The position numbers and the translations under genes are program-made. Of a stretch of DNA of 64,000 nucleotides, positions 15,102-24,700 are shown in pieces. Source of the DNA: Bog-950 sp964615305 (lineage in GTDB: Bacteria > Bacteroidota > Bacteroidia > Chitinophagales > LD1); contig CAZTNA010000005.1 in NCBI GenBank assembly GCA_964615305.1, positions 1 to 64,000 on the forward strand, in the 5' to 3' direction. How positions within the stretch are numbered: the first letter of the stretch is position 1; each line of letters starts with the position of its first letter. The notes under the pieces were generated by a model. That model was not told the DNA's origin. It searched no databases and saw nothing but the letters and a program-made list of their open reading frames with translations.

Positions 15102-15965
15102 TCAGGAAAAGGAGAGATAAATGCCTTTCCATGTTAACACCACAAAACCAATAACGAGTCCTAAAAAAATAATATACCCAAAACTTAAGCTCTGCAATGA
15201 TTTATACTTCACCACATCATCTTTCATTACTTCTATATAAAACAACGCTAACCATGCTACAACGAGTGCAACCCCTATGGTTAAAAGATATACGGCATGA
15301 ACAAAGATATTCATTGGAAAAGTAACAGCAGAGGTAATAAGGCATCCAATTATGTACGGTACAATGGCAACTTCTACAAAATATTTTCTTCGTCTGCTCA
15401 GCTTATTTACTTTGGTATAGGAATAGGCAAATATCAAGAAGAGCCTGCTATAGTTAACAGCAAAGTAAACCAGCAGAATGGCAAAAGGTAGGGTAAAAAA
15501 ATATACTCCCGCTTCGGGAATTCGCCACCAGGCATACACCACAGTAAATCCCTGATAGAACGGAGAGTTGTACTGTTTGGCTCCCAGCGATCCAATAACA
15601 CCTTGCGCACAAAAGGCTGAAGTGCCAATTACAAACCCCCAAAGAAAAAGCACATTGAGCAGTGTGGGGAATTTTTTTAACCGGCTATAAAAGTAAATAC
15701 AAAAAAAACCGCCCAGCAGAAAAAAGATTGGCCCCGAGGCATAAATCAATGTTACTTTCAAACGAGTCCATTCTTCATTTACCAGCATAAATTTTATTCC
15801 GAAGTAATACACGAACGCATCTAATTTAAACACGTTACCAACCAAGGCCATAGCGACCCAATGCAAGTATGTAAGTATGATGTAAGCTATTGAAAAGCAA
15901 ACAGCAGAATTTACCATTCTGAAGAGTTTGCTGTACCACTGCTCTTTACCTCTTATTTCTAACAT
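15102..15965 (-). CDS. Multi-pass membrane protein paired with exosortase
   Basis: The 287-residue protein has seven or eight hydrophobic segments and a Lys/Arg-rich cytoplasmic-type loop (VNKLSRRRKYF, about residue 190). I do not recognise a catalytic motif. It is immediately upstream of, and coupled to, the exosortase-like gene, which makes it a likely accessory protein of that system (an XrtX-associated membrane protein is one possibility). The function is unknown. Confidence 0.65.
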   Translation of the reverse strand: MLEIRGKEQWYSKLFRMVNSAVCFSIAYIILTYLHWVAMALVGNVFKLDAFVYYFGIKFMLVNEEWTRLKVTLIYASGPIFFLLGGFFCIYFYSRLKKFPTLLNVLFLWGFVIGTSAFCAQGVIGSLGAKQYNSPFYQGFTVVYAWWRIPEAGVYFFTLPFAILLVYFAVNYSRLFLIFAYSYTKVNKLSRRRKYFVEVAIVPYIIGCLITSAVTFPMNIFVHAVYLLTIGVALVVAWLALFYIEVMKDDVVKYKSLQSLSFGYIIFLGLVIGFVVLTWKGIYLSFS

Positions 15966-16066
15966 TCACTATTCATTTCACTTGTTCTCAAAAATAAAAT
16001 TATTACAATTTGTTACTCAGACTACAAAAGATTTTGTATTTGAGTAGATAATTCATTAGATGGAAA

Positions 16067-17125
16067 CTAAAAAACAAGTTTCGAAGGACGGTATTTTGCT
16101 TTTTGGAGTATGGTGCGTCCATCATATTTCAACATCAAATCGCGCAGTGAAATTTTGTTACCCGTTTCTTTTGCGAATTTGCGCACTACTTGTAGGCCAA
16201 TCCAACTTCCAATATTACCCGGTGCCTCGGGAGGCATGCCGGTGGTGGTAGGCCCTTCGCCTAAATAACGTTTTTTCTCCATAAAGTCGTTTTTATAGAG
16301 TAGGTCTTTATCGTTCAAAAACTTCCAGATTTCATATTCACTGTTTTGACACCAGTCGGTTTGTGTTTGAGTAAAACCCACCAACAAGCTGTCTGGTGCA
16401 TCGGGAAGCAAGTAGCTTAACAGGTAAATTTTTTTGCCCTTTTCTACCATCGCCTCAATCAGATTTTTATTGCGTTCATTTTCCTCTTCACCGAAGTAGA
16501 AATTCACAAGAACTTCCATAGCGTTGCGTGCTATGAAACCACGATTCATTTTATGATGCAGGTACTGATAAATACCTGCGCTGTCGTAGTCAGGATTGTT
16601 GTTCCCCAAATACAAATCAAGCCCTATACCGAGCATGTCTTTATCATAGGTAAAAGCACTGATTGAAAAACCTGAATTGATGGTAACTACCTTGGGTGTT
16701 TGTGAATCAGGAAAATAATGTTTGAAATATTTTAGTGAGTTTGTCAACTCCTCTTCAATGTCTGTGGTGGTTTTATAATAGTAGTCAATAGAATCTTGCA
16801 GTCTGCGTGTGTATGAATCGCTGATAAATTTTTCAATAGCTTGCTTGCGTATATCAGAACTATCGCCCGTAGGGCGAGGGCCAATAACAAATTGCCCCAA
16901 ATAGAAATTGTAAAATGAGCCGTATTTGGCCTCCATACCTTGTTGCTGCTGTTCAAAGTTTTGCGCAGACATATTCATCAGGTCTTGGTCGAAGCGCAGG
17001 AGCTTAGTATCAATTTTTATGGAAGAAACATCCGGTTTTGGGCGGCTTGCCGAGTCGTTACAGCCATTGCAGCCATAAAGGCATATTAATGTAATGAAAC
17101 AAATGCCGTATTTATAAATTTTCAT
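16067..17125 (-). CDS. gldB: Gliding motility lipoprotein GldB
   Basis: The 352-residue lipoprotein has a signal peptide ending in lipobox LYGC (Cys about residue 19). The body has family features: KLLRFDQDLM near residue 42, YGSFYNFYLGQF, the central FPDSQTPKVVTINSGF, and the C-terminal YLGEGPTTTGMPPEAPGNIGSW. GldB is needed for gliding and T9SS function in Flavobacterium; in non-gliding relatives its role is unclear. nadE lies nearby, a linkage also seen in flavobacteria, but gldC is not adjacent. Confidence 0.88.
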   Translation of the reverse strand: MKIYKYGICFITLICLYGCNGCNDSASRPKPDVSSIKIDTKLLRFDQDLMNMSAQNFEQQQQGMEAKYGSFYNFYLGQFVIGPRPTGDSSDIRKQAIEKFISDSYTRRLQDSIDYYYKTTTDIEEELTNSLKYFKHYFPDSQTPKVVTINSGFSISAFTYDKDMLGIGLDLYLGNNNPDYDSAGIYQYLHHKMNRGFIARNAMEVLVNFYFGEEENERNKNLIEAMVEKGKKIYLLSYLLPDAPDSLLVGFTQTQTDWCQNSEYEIWKFLNDKDLLYKNDFMEKKRYLGEGPTTTGMPPEAPGNIGSWIGLQVVRKFAKETGNKISLRDLMLKYDGRTILQKAKYRPSKLVF

Positions 17126-17198
17126 GATTGAAAATGATGTGGCTAAAATGCGATAAACTTTCGCACTTTCACGCGCAATTGAATTTAAACGCTACACA

Positions 17199-17927
17199 AT
17201 GAAGAAAATTATCGTATTACTGATTATGGTCTTGTTTCACCTTTCGGCATTTTCTATTTCTGAAAAGGTACGCGTTGGCTTGCATTTTTCACCGGGCGTT
17301 GCGTGGAGCAAACCTTTCGGTAAAGATTTGCAGAAAGGCGCTCCCCGATTTGGAGCAGCTTATGGCTTTACCATTGAATATTGGTTTGCTAAAAATTACG
17401 GGTTTGCTTCAGGTATAAATGGAGCATTTGATGGCTGCAACTTAAAAGGGAGAGATGCTTTTCAGAACTATGATACGCTGGGTAATGTTATACATACTGT
17501 GAATGAAAAGTACAGCTTTCATTATCTTGAAATTCCTGCTTATCTGAAACTGAAAACTAATGATATAAAGGGCGGCAAATTTAATATTTGGGGGCAGGTA
17601 GGTGTAAACTTAAATATTACAGTAAGTGCACGAGCCACATTTAGTGACTCTGTTTATACGACTACAGGAAACGTGATGATTGAAAAGGAAAATATTCTGA
17701 AGAAGAAAAATGAAGTAACAGACCTGATTTCCGGGTTTCAATCAAATTTTATTGATGTACGCCTTGGCGGTGGCGCAGGTTTCGAATACAAGTTTGATGA
17801 CAGAACATCATTGCTGGTAGGTTTGTTCTATCACAACGGATTTATCAATAATATTTTTGACAGAGATCCTAAGAAAGAAGCCAACGTAATGCGCATGTTC
17901 AGTTTGCGTGTGGGCGTATTGTTTTAA
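17199..17927 (+). CDS. Outer membrane beta-barrel protein (PorT-like family)
   Basis: The 242-residue protein has a cleavable signal peptide (KKIIVLLIMVLFHLSAFS), then alternating amphipathic strands with glycines and aromatic ends (VRVGLHFSPGVAWSKPFG, YGFASGINGAFDG), ending in a barrel-type terminal strand FSLRVGVLF. This fits the porin/PorT-like outer membrane barrel family of Bacteroidota. It is not clearly PorT itself. It is divergent from gldB and ends 10 bases before nadE. Confidence 0.75.
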   Translation: MKKIIVLLIMVLFHLSAFSISEKVRVGLHFSPGVAWSKPFGKDLQKGAPRFGAAYGFTIEYWFAKNYGFASGINGAFDGCNLKGRDAFQNYDTLGNVIHTVNEKYSFHYLEIPAYLKLKTNDIKGGKFNIWGQVGVNLNITVSARATFSDSVYTTTGNVMIEKENILKKKNEVTDLISGFQSNFIDVRLGGGAGFEYKFDDRTSLLVGLFYHNGFINNIFDRDPKKEANVMRMFSLRVGVLF

Positions 17928-17937
17928 ATACTGTGAA

Positions 17938-19575
17938 ATGAAGATTGCTCTTGCACAACTCAACTACCACGTAGGGAATTTTAAAGCCAATACCGGAAAA
18001 ATAATTTCAGCTATCAGTTATGCAGAACAACAGCAAGCTGAACTGATTGTTTTCAGCGAGTTGTGTGTGTGTGGCTATCCTGCACGTGATTTTCTGGAGT
18101 TCAGTGATTTTATTTCGCAGTGCGAAAATGCTATTGAAGAAATAGCAATACATACCGGCAAGGTTGCAGTATTGGTTGGCTGCCCACGAAGAAACCCAGA
18201 TATAGACGGCAAGGATTTACTCAACTCGGCATTTTTTATCTATGAAGGCAAAGTGAAGCAGATAATAGACAAAACGCTGTTACCTACCTACGATGTGTTT
18301 GACGAATACCGCTACTTCGAACCGAACAAAAAGTTTCAAACTGTAGTTTTCAAGGGTAAAAAATTAGCCGTTACCATTTGCGAAGACATTTGGAATGTGG
18401 GAAATGACAATCCACTTTATACAACCTGCCCTTTAGATGAACTGATTAATCAACAACCTGATTTAATCATCAACCTTTCTGCTTCGCCATTTAGTTATGT
18501 GCAGCACGAGGAGCGCATGAAAGTGATAAGCGCCAATGTGCAGCGCTATAAAATACCAATGGTGTACGTAAACCAGGTGGGCGCACAAACGGAATTGATA
18601 TTTGATGGTGGAAGTATTGCTATGGGCAGTAGTGGTTCGGTGGTTAAACAACTTCCGTTTTTTAGTGAAGAAGTTTCCTGTGTACAGTTTCCTGTTTCCG
18701 GTGATAGCGCATCAACTGTTAACCGCGAACTGTCAACTGTGAGCTTAATTCACGATGCGCTGGTGCTGGGCATACGCGACTATTTTACCAAACTCGGTTT
18801 CAAAAAAGCCATACTTGGCTTAAGCGGTGGTATTGATTCTGCCATTGTTTTATGTCTGGCTGCCGAGGCTCTCGGAAAAGAAAATGTGTTGTCACTGTTG
18901 TTGCCTTCGGGTTTTAGTACAGAGCACTCTTTAGCCGATGCAAAGAAGTTATGCGAAAACCTGAGAACGAAGTACGAAACCATTCCTATCGAAAATAATT
19001 TTCAGAGTTTCATAGATACGCTGGAGCCCTTCTTTAAAGGCTTGCCTTTTAACGTAGCTGAAGAAAATCTGCAAGCCCGCGTGCGTGGGGTGTTACTGAT
19101 GGCTTTCAGCAATAAGTTTGGTTATATACTGCTAAATACTACCAACAAAAGCGAAGCAGCTGTGGGCTACGGTACTTTGTATGGCGATATGTGTGGCGGC
19201 CTTGCTGTATTGGGCGATGTATATAAAACACAGGTGTATGAGTTGGCGAACTACATTAACCGTAATGGCGAACTAATTCCGCAGAACATAATTACCAAGC
19301 CGCCTTCGGCTGAGCTGCGCCCGAACCAAAAAGACAGCGACTCACTGCCCGAATACGATGTGCTGGATAAAATTCTTTATCAGTATATAGAAAAGCGCGA
19401 AGGCCCAAAAGAGTTAGTGGCTATGGGTTTCGAGAAACCATTGGTTGACCGTGTGCTGAAAATGGTAAACGGCAACGAGTGGAAACGTTTTCAAACTCCG
19501 CCTATTCTCCGCATATCGCCTAAGGCATTTGGTATGGGCCGGAGAATGAATATTGAGGGGAAATACTTAGGGTAA
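17938..19575 (+). CDS. nadE: Glutamine-dependent NAD+ synthetase
   Basis: The 545-residue two-domain enzyme makes NAD+ from deamido-NAD+. The N-terminal nitrilase-like glutaminase domain starts at KIALAQLNYHVGNF and has its Glu (FSELCVCGYP) and nucleophile Cys (VTICEDIW). The C-terminal synthetase domain has the P-loop LGLSGGIDSA near residue 298 and TTNKSEAAVGYGTLYGD. The start at 17938 is chosen because it gives the normal N-terminus; the open frame further upstream overlaps the preceding gene. The linker between the domains (about residues 246-268) is encoded by two consecutive heptanucleotide arrays. Confidence 0.96.
   Translation: MKIALAQLNYHVGNFKANTGKIISAISYAEQQQAELIVFSELCVCGYPARDFLEFSDFISQCENAIEEIAIHTGKVAVLVGCPRRNPDIDGKDLLNSAFFIYEGKVKQIIDKTLLPTYDVFDEYRYFEPNKKFQTVVFKGKKLAVTICEDIWNVGNDNPLYTTCPLDELINQQPDLIINLSASPFSYVQHEERMKVISANVQRYKIPMVYVNQVGAQTELIFDGGSIAMGSSGSVVKQLPFFSEEVSCVQFPVSGDSASTVNRELSTVSLIHDALVLGIRDYFTKLGFKKAILGLSGGIDSAIVLCLAAEALGKENVLSLLLPSGFSTEHSLADAKKLCENLRTKYETIPIENNFQSFIDTLEPFFKGLPFNVAEENLQARVRGVLLMAFSNKFGYILLNTTNKSEAAVGYGTLYGDMCGGLAVLGDVYKTQVYELANYINRNGELIPQNIITKPPSAELRPNQKDSDSLPEYDVLDKILYQYIEKREGPKELVAMGFEKPLVDRVLKMVNGNEWKRFQTPPILRISPKAFGMGRRMNIEGKYLG
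18674..18739. repeat. Two heptanucleotide arrays in the nadE linker
   Basis: The first array, 18674-18708, has units TTTCCTG, TGTACAG, TTTCCTG, TTTCCGG and TGATAGC. Three bases later a second array, 18712-18739, has TCAACTG, TTAACCG, CGAACTG and TCAACTG. Both are in strict 7-bp register and translated within NadE. Confidence 0.75.
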
Positions 19576-19591
19576 AATTTAAAAAAAACAA

Positions 19592-19617
19592 AAAAGCCCC
19601 GCAACGCAGGGCTTTTA
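19592..19617 (+). terminator. Terminator of nadE
   Basis: Stem AAAAGCCC (19592-19599) / GGGCTTTT (19609-19616) lies 16 bases after the nadE stop. A near-identical copy lies 60 bases downstream. Confidence 0.8.
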
Positions 19618-19650
19618 CTCATTTATTGGCGTCCCCACCAACACCACCCA

Positions 19651-19681
19651 CAAAAACAAAAAGCCCCGCAATGCAGGGCTT
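19651..19681 (-). terminator. Terminator of atpA
   Basis: On the minus strand, AAGCCC/GGGCTT (19681-19676 with 19666-19661) plus an inner GCA/TGC stem is followed by TTTTTGTTTTT. The sequence is nearly the same as the nadE terminator, suggesting a local duplication. Confidence 0.8.
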
Positions 19682-19706
19682 ATGTCTTCAATAATGTAGT
19701 TATTGA

Positions 19707-21281
19707 CTAGTAAAAATTCAAGGCTACATCAGCCGCTAATTGCTCCAACTGTTTTTCAGTTTCGGCAGTCATTGGTTTGTTAAGGCCTTTCAATGTTTCA
19801 GGGAAACGTGTTTCTAATTGAGTAAGGAAATCTTTTTCGAACTCCTTCATTTTGTTTACCGGCACTTTAGAAGCCAGGTTCTTGGTTCCTACATAAAGAA
19901 TAGCCACTTGCTTTTCTACTGTAAAAGGAGAGAACTGCGCTTGCTTCAAAATTTCCACGTTGCGAGCACCTTTATCCAATACGGCTTTAGTAGCAGCATC
20001 CAGGTCAGAACCGAACTTAGAGAATGCTTCTAACTCACGGTATTGTGCCTGGTCAAGTTTTAAGGTGCCAGCCACTTTTTTCATTGACTTAATCTGCGCG
20101 TTACCACCCACACGGCTTACCGATATACCCACGTTAATGGCAGGACGGATACCAGAGTTGAACAGGTTCGACTCAAGGAATATCTGACCATCGGTAATAG
20201 AAATTACGTTGGTAGGGATATAAGCAGATACGTCACCCGCTTGTGTTTCGATAATTGGCAGAGCGGTTAATGAGCCACCACCTTTTACAAGATGTTTGAT
20301 TGATTCAGGTAGGTCGTTCATATTAGAAGCCACCTCTTGGTTAGCATTCACCTTAGCGGCTCTTTCCAGCAAACGGCTGTGTAAGTAAAATACATCACCA
20401 GGGTAAGCCTCACGTCCCGGAGGGCGTTTCAAAAGAAGAGAAACCTCGCGGTAAGCTACCGCTTGTTTCGAAAGGTCATCATAAACAATCAAAGCAGGAC
20501 GGCCTGTATCACGGAAATATTCGCCAATAGCGCAACCAGCAAATGGTGCATAGAATTGGAGAGGAGCCGGGTCAGCAGCTGAAGCAGAAACAATGGTAGT
20601 GTAAGCCATAGCTCCGTTTTCTTCTAAAGTTTTAGCTACACGGGCTACAGTAGATGCTTTTTGTCCGCAGGCAACATAGATACAGTAAACCGGTTCGCCT
20701 TTCGCAAAAAACTCTTTTTGGTTAATGATAGTATCAATAGCCACCGCAGTTTTACCTACCTGGCGGTCGCCAATGATAAGCTCACGCTGTCCGCGTCCAA
20801 TTGGAATCATGGCATCAATCGCCTTAATACCTGTTTGCAATGGTTCATTTACCGGTTGGCGGTAAATTACACCCGGAGCTTTGCGTTCAAGTGGCATATC
20901 GAATAGTTCTCCGCTTATTGGGCCTTTTCCATCTATAGGATCTCCTAAGGTGTTTACCACACGGCCAACTAGTCCTTCTCCTACTTTTATAGAGGCAATA
21001 ACTCCTGTTCTTTTCACCGTGTCGCCTTCTTTAATTTTGTCAGAAGGGCCCATCAATACCACCCCAACGTTATCTTCTTCCAGGTTCAATACAATGGCTT
21101 TAATGCCATTCTGGAACTCTACCAGTTCACCCGCGCGGGCGTTGGTTAAACCATATACACGGGCTATACCGTCACCCACTTGCAATACGGTTCCTACTTC
21201 TTCTAATTGTGCGGCACTTTTAAATCCTGAAAGCTGCTCGCGGAGTATGGACGAAATTTCGTCCGGTTTTACATCTGCCAT
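19707..21281 (-). CDS. atpA: ATP synthase F1 subunit alpha
   Basis: The 524-residue protein is full length. It holds the non-catalytic nucleotide sites of F1. Seen are the N-terminal KPDEISSILREQLSGF, the P-loop GDRQVGKTAVAID near residue 170, and ALIVYDDLSKQAVAYREVSLL. The gene stands alone: no atpH lies upstream and no atpG downstream, although these normally flank it. The upstream leader starts TTATTAATTATTAA, two heptanucleotide units. Confidence 0.98.
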   Translation of the reverse strand: MADVKPDEISSILREQLSGFKSAAQLEEVGTVLQVGDGIARVYGLTNARAGELVEFQNGIKAIVLNLEEDNVGVVLMGPSDKIKEGDTVKRTGVIASIKVGEGLVGRVVNTLGDPIDGKGPISGELFDMPLERKAPGVIYRQPVNEPLQTGIKAIDAMIPIGRGQRELIIGDRQVGKTAVAIDTIINQKEFFAKGEPVYCIYVACGQKASTVARVAKTLEENGAMAYTTIVSASAADPAPLQFYAPFAGCAIGEYFRDTGRPALIVYDDLSKQAVAYREVSLLLKRPPGREAYPGDVFYLHSRLLERAAKVNANQEVASNMNDLPESIKHLVKGGGSLTALPIIETQAGDVSAYIPTNVISITDGQIFLESNLFNSGIRPAINVGISVSRVGGNAQIKSMKKVAGTLKLDQAQYRELEAFSKFGSDLDAATKAVLDKGARNVEILKQAQFSPFTVEKQVAILYVGTKNLASKVPVNKMKEFEKDFLTQLETRFPETLKGLNKPMTAETEKQLEQLAADVALNFY

Positions 21282-21480
21282 TTTGAAAACTTATTAATTA
21301 TTAATTGAAATTATTTTGCATTGCTTTTTAAGCGCGCGCAAAAATAGAATAAGGGGTTAAACGTGCAAGGCAGATTTATAGCCCCTAAACGGGTGTGGAA
21401 AAGGGGTATTTGAAAAATATTTTAGGACGTACACAATATTTTTTTGAACCAACGTTTTATAGTCACAAAAACATAAAACG

Positions 21481-21717
21481 ATGGATCAAATCTCTACTCA
21501 AAACCTTCTTTTACTGCATACTTATGGCGAAACCACCCCGGCTCAAAGGGTGTATATTGAGAAGGAATTAGCCGCCAACCCTGCCTTACAGCAAGAATGG
21601 GCCGAACTTCAGGAAACCATGAACATTTTGAACACGAAAATGAAAAGCCCCAGCAACACTTCTGTGCGCATAATTATGGAACACAGCCATAAAACTGAGC
21701 ACTTGCAAGAGATATAA
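21481..21717 (+). CDS. Small hypothetical protein, anti-sigma-like helical pattern
   Basis: The 78-residue acidic/helical protein begins MDQISTQNLLLLHTYGETTP, followed by ERxxIEKEL-like and ALQQEWAELQETM helices. The Y/GETTPAQR...LAANPALQxEW pattern resembles the N-terminal helices of short anti-sigma factors in Bacteroidota, but no zinc ligands are present. It lies 57 bases upstream of the T9SS cargo operon on the same strand. The function is not established. Confidence 0.65.
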   Translation: MDQISTQNLLLLHTYGETTPAQRVYIEKELAANPALQQEWAELQETMNILNTKMKSPSNTSVRIIMEHSHKTEHLQEI

Positions 21718-21774
21718 AGCATAGAATTTTGCTTTTGCAACCTTTTCGGCTTATATAAGCACTTCATATAAATA

Positions 21775-24700
21775 ATGAAGAACGCTTTACTTTTTGTTGC
21801 GGTTTTTTTCAGCATAAGTGTTTGGGCGCATACCGAATGCAAAAGTTGTGTCAGTTCGCCCGTGTTTATTCAAAACAAGGGGCAGTGGGGTACTCAACCG
21901 CTTTTTAAGGTAGAAATGCCTAATGCCTATACCTACTTCTGTAAAAACAACATTACTTATTTATTGGCCGATACTGCCGATATGAACCGCCAGCGGCACG
22001 ATTTGCACCGCTTCTACGATTATCAGCCACAGATAAATCCGGTTATTCACCTTCATGCTTTCAGAGCCACTTTTGAAAATGCTAATCAGAACGTTATTGT
22101 TTCGGGTGATGAAAAATTGACGGAGTATTTCAATTTCTATTTGGGTAAAGACCCTAAGCGTTGGGCGAGTTATGTAAATGGGTACAACAAAATTGTTTAC
22201 CAAAACATTTACAACGGTATTGATTTAATGGCCTATGGCGATGGCGGAAATCTGAAATACGATTTTGTAGTGAAGAAATCAGGCGATGCAAAAAATATCA
22301 GCATTAAATATGAAGGGGCCGATGGGGTAAAGATTGAGAATGGAGAATTAAGAATTAAAACAAGTGTGGGTGATGTGATTGAAATGAGGCCGTATGCTTA
22401 TCAAATTGTTAGTGGTAAGAGAAAAGAAGTGAAGTGTTTTTTCGAATTGAACGAACAAGCAGTCTCATTCGGTTTTCCTGATGGGTACGATAAGAAAAAC
22501 GATTTAGTAATTGACCCTACACTTGTCTTTTCAACTTACAGTGGCAGCGTTGCCGATAATTTTGGCTACAGCGCTACTTACGACAGCAAAGGTGAAGTAT
22601 ATGCGGCAGGAAGTGTTTTTCATTTCGGCTCAGATACTTTTCCTACTACACTCGGAGCATTTCAAACTTTGTGGGCGGGCGGTGTTGGTTACAGCAATCC
22701 CGGAAATCAAAGCGGAACGGGCACAGACATTGGTATTACTAAGTACGATTCGGTAGGCTCACAAAGAATTTACTCCACTTTATTGGGCGGTAATGGCGAT
22801 GATCTGCCACACAGTTTAGTAGTGAACAAAAACGATGAGTTGTTTGTATTTGGCACTACGGGCTCAAACAATTTTCCGGTAACCAATGGTGCTTATGATA
22901 TGAGTTTTAATGGCGGAGTAAATCCCGGGGTTTTTGGTGGATTGGCGGTTCACTACTTAGCGGGTTCTGATGTTATCATCACACGCTTTAGTCAAAATGG
23001 AACGGCTTTGGTGGCTTCTACTTATGTAGGTGGAACAGGAAATGACGGGCTTACTTACCCTGAGTATTCGGGCTTGCATTATAACTATGCCGATGAAGTG
23101 CGCGGTGAAATTGATATTGACCAGAACAACAATGTGTATGTGGCCACCTGTTCGCGCTCTACTGATTTTCCTACTACACCCGGTGCATACAAAAGCACCA
23201 GTTCGGGTTTAATGGAAGGTGTTGTGTTTAAGATGGACAACAACCTTTCACAACTTATTTGGTCAACTTATATGGGTGGAAGTGATGACGATGCAATTTT
23301 CTCTGTAGCGTTTGATGCCAACGAAGATTTGTATCTGACAGGTGGTACACAATCATCTAATTTCCCCGTTACGCCAGGATCAATACAAACTACTATAGGT
23401 GGAGGACGAGCAGACGGTTTTATTGCGCACTTAAGCAAAAACGGTTCGCAGCTATTGCATTCTACTTTTTACGGCTCGCCTAAATACGACCAGATTTATT
23501 TTGTAGAAACCAGCAAGCAGGGCAATGTGTATGTGTTGGGGCAAACTGAAGCAGGCGGCAATCGTTTTATTTACAACGCTGCTTACAATACTCCGGGTGG
23601 CGGACAGTTTATCAGCAAACTGAAACCTACACTTGATTCATTGATTTGGTCAACAGCATTTGGTGTAGGGGACAGCACTCCCGATATTTCTCCTACGGCA
23701 TTTTTGGTGGACGTGTGCAACAAAATGTATGTAAGCGGATGGGGGTCTTATCCTTTAGTTGGCGACATAAATGAGCCACGACTTTCTACTACAGGGTTGT
23801 ATATTACTAATGATGCTTTGCAGCCTACTACTGATGGCAACGATTTTTACATAATGGTTTTAGAAGATGATGCATCGGCAGTTTCCTACGCTACATATTT
23901 TGGAAGTGCAGTAAGCGAGGAACATGTAGATGGAGGCACTTCACGTTTTGACAGAAAAGGAATAATGTACCAATCGGTGTGTGCGGGTTGCGGAGGTAAC
24001 GACTCTTTCCCAACAACATTAAATGCTGTGTCGCGCACTAATGGAAGCTACAATTGCAACAACGCAGTTTTCAAATTCGATTTACAGTTGCCTTTGATTG
24101 CTGCTGATTTTATTCCACCTGCTACAATTTGCGGTGTTCCTAACACATTATCTTTTACGAACACAAGCAAGTCATTTTTGTCATCTACTTATGTGTGGGA
24201 TTTTGGCGACAACTCAACTTCTTCTACACAAACAAGTCCTTCGCACACTTACAATCAATCGGGAACTTTTACTGTTACCTTGGTGATAAACGACCCTACT
24301 GCCTGCAACCTGACAGATACCATCCGAAAGCAGATTACTATCCTGCAAAATGGAGGAACCGATACCTTGCCTGCTGTAAATATCTGCTATGGGCAGTCTG
24401 CTCAAATTGGTTTGCTTGCCGGTGCTGATACATTTTCTACATACCTATGGACACCTCCTGAAAATCTCTCTGCATATAATATTGGCAATCCGGTGGCATC
24501 TCCACTAAGCACCATCACATACAACCTTGCGGTTACGTTTGGTATTTGCAGCGCTAATTATGTGCAAACAGTAAACGTGATAGACGACACTATTCATGCT
24601 TCGGCAAATACTGTGTTGTGTGTGGGCGATACGTTGCGATTGAATGTAACACACACCAACGCGAATGTGCCGCTTACTTATAGTTGGGTTCCGTCTCCGC

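Noticed and set aside
15962..15990. Possible heptad repeat (ATTCACT ATTCATT) upstream of the exosortase partner gene
   Set aside because: Only two convincing units; too weak to list.
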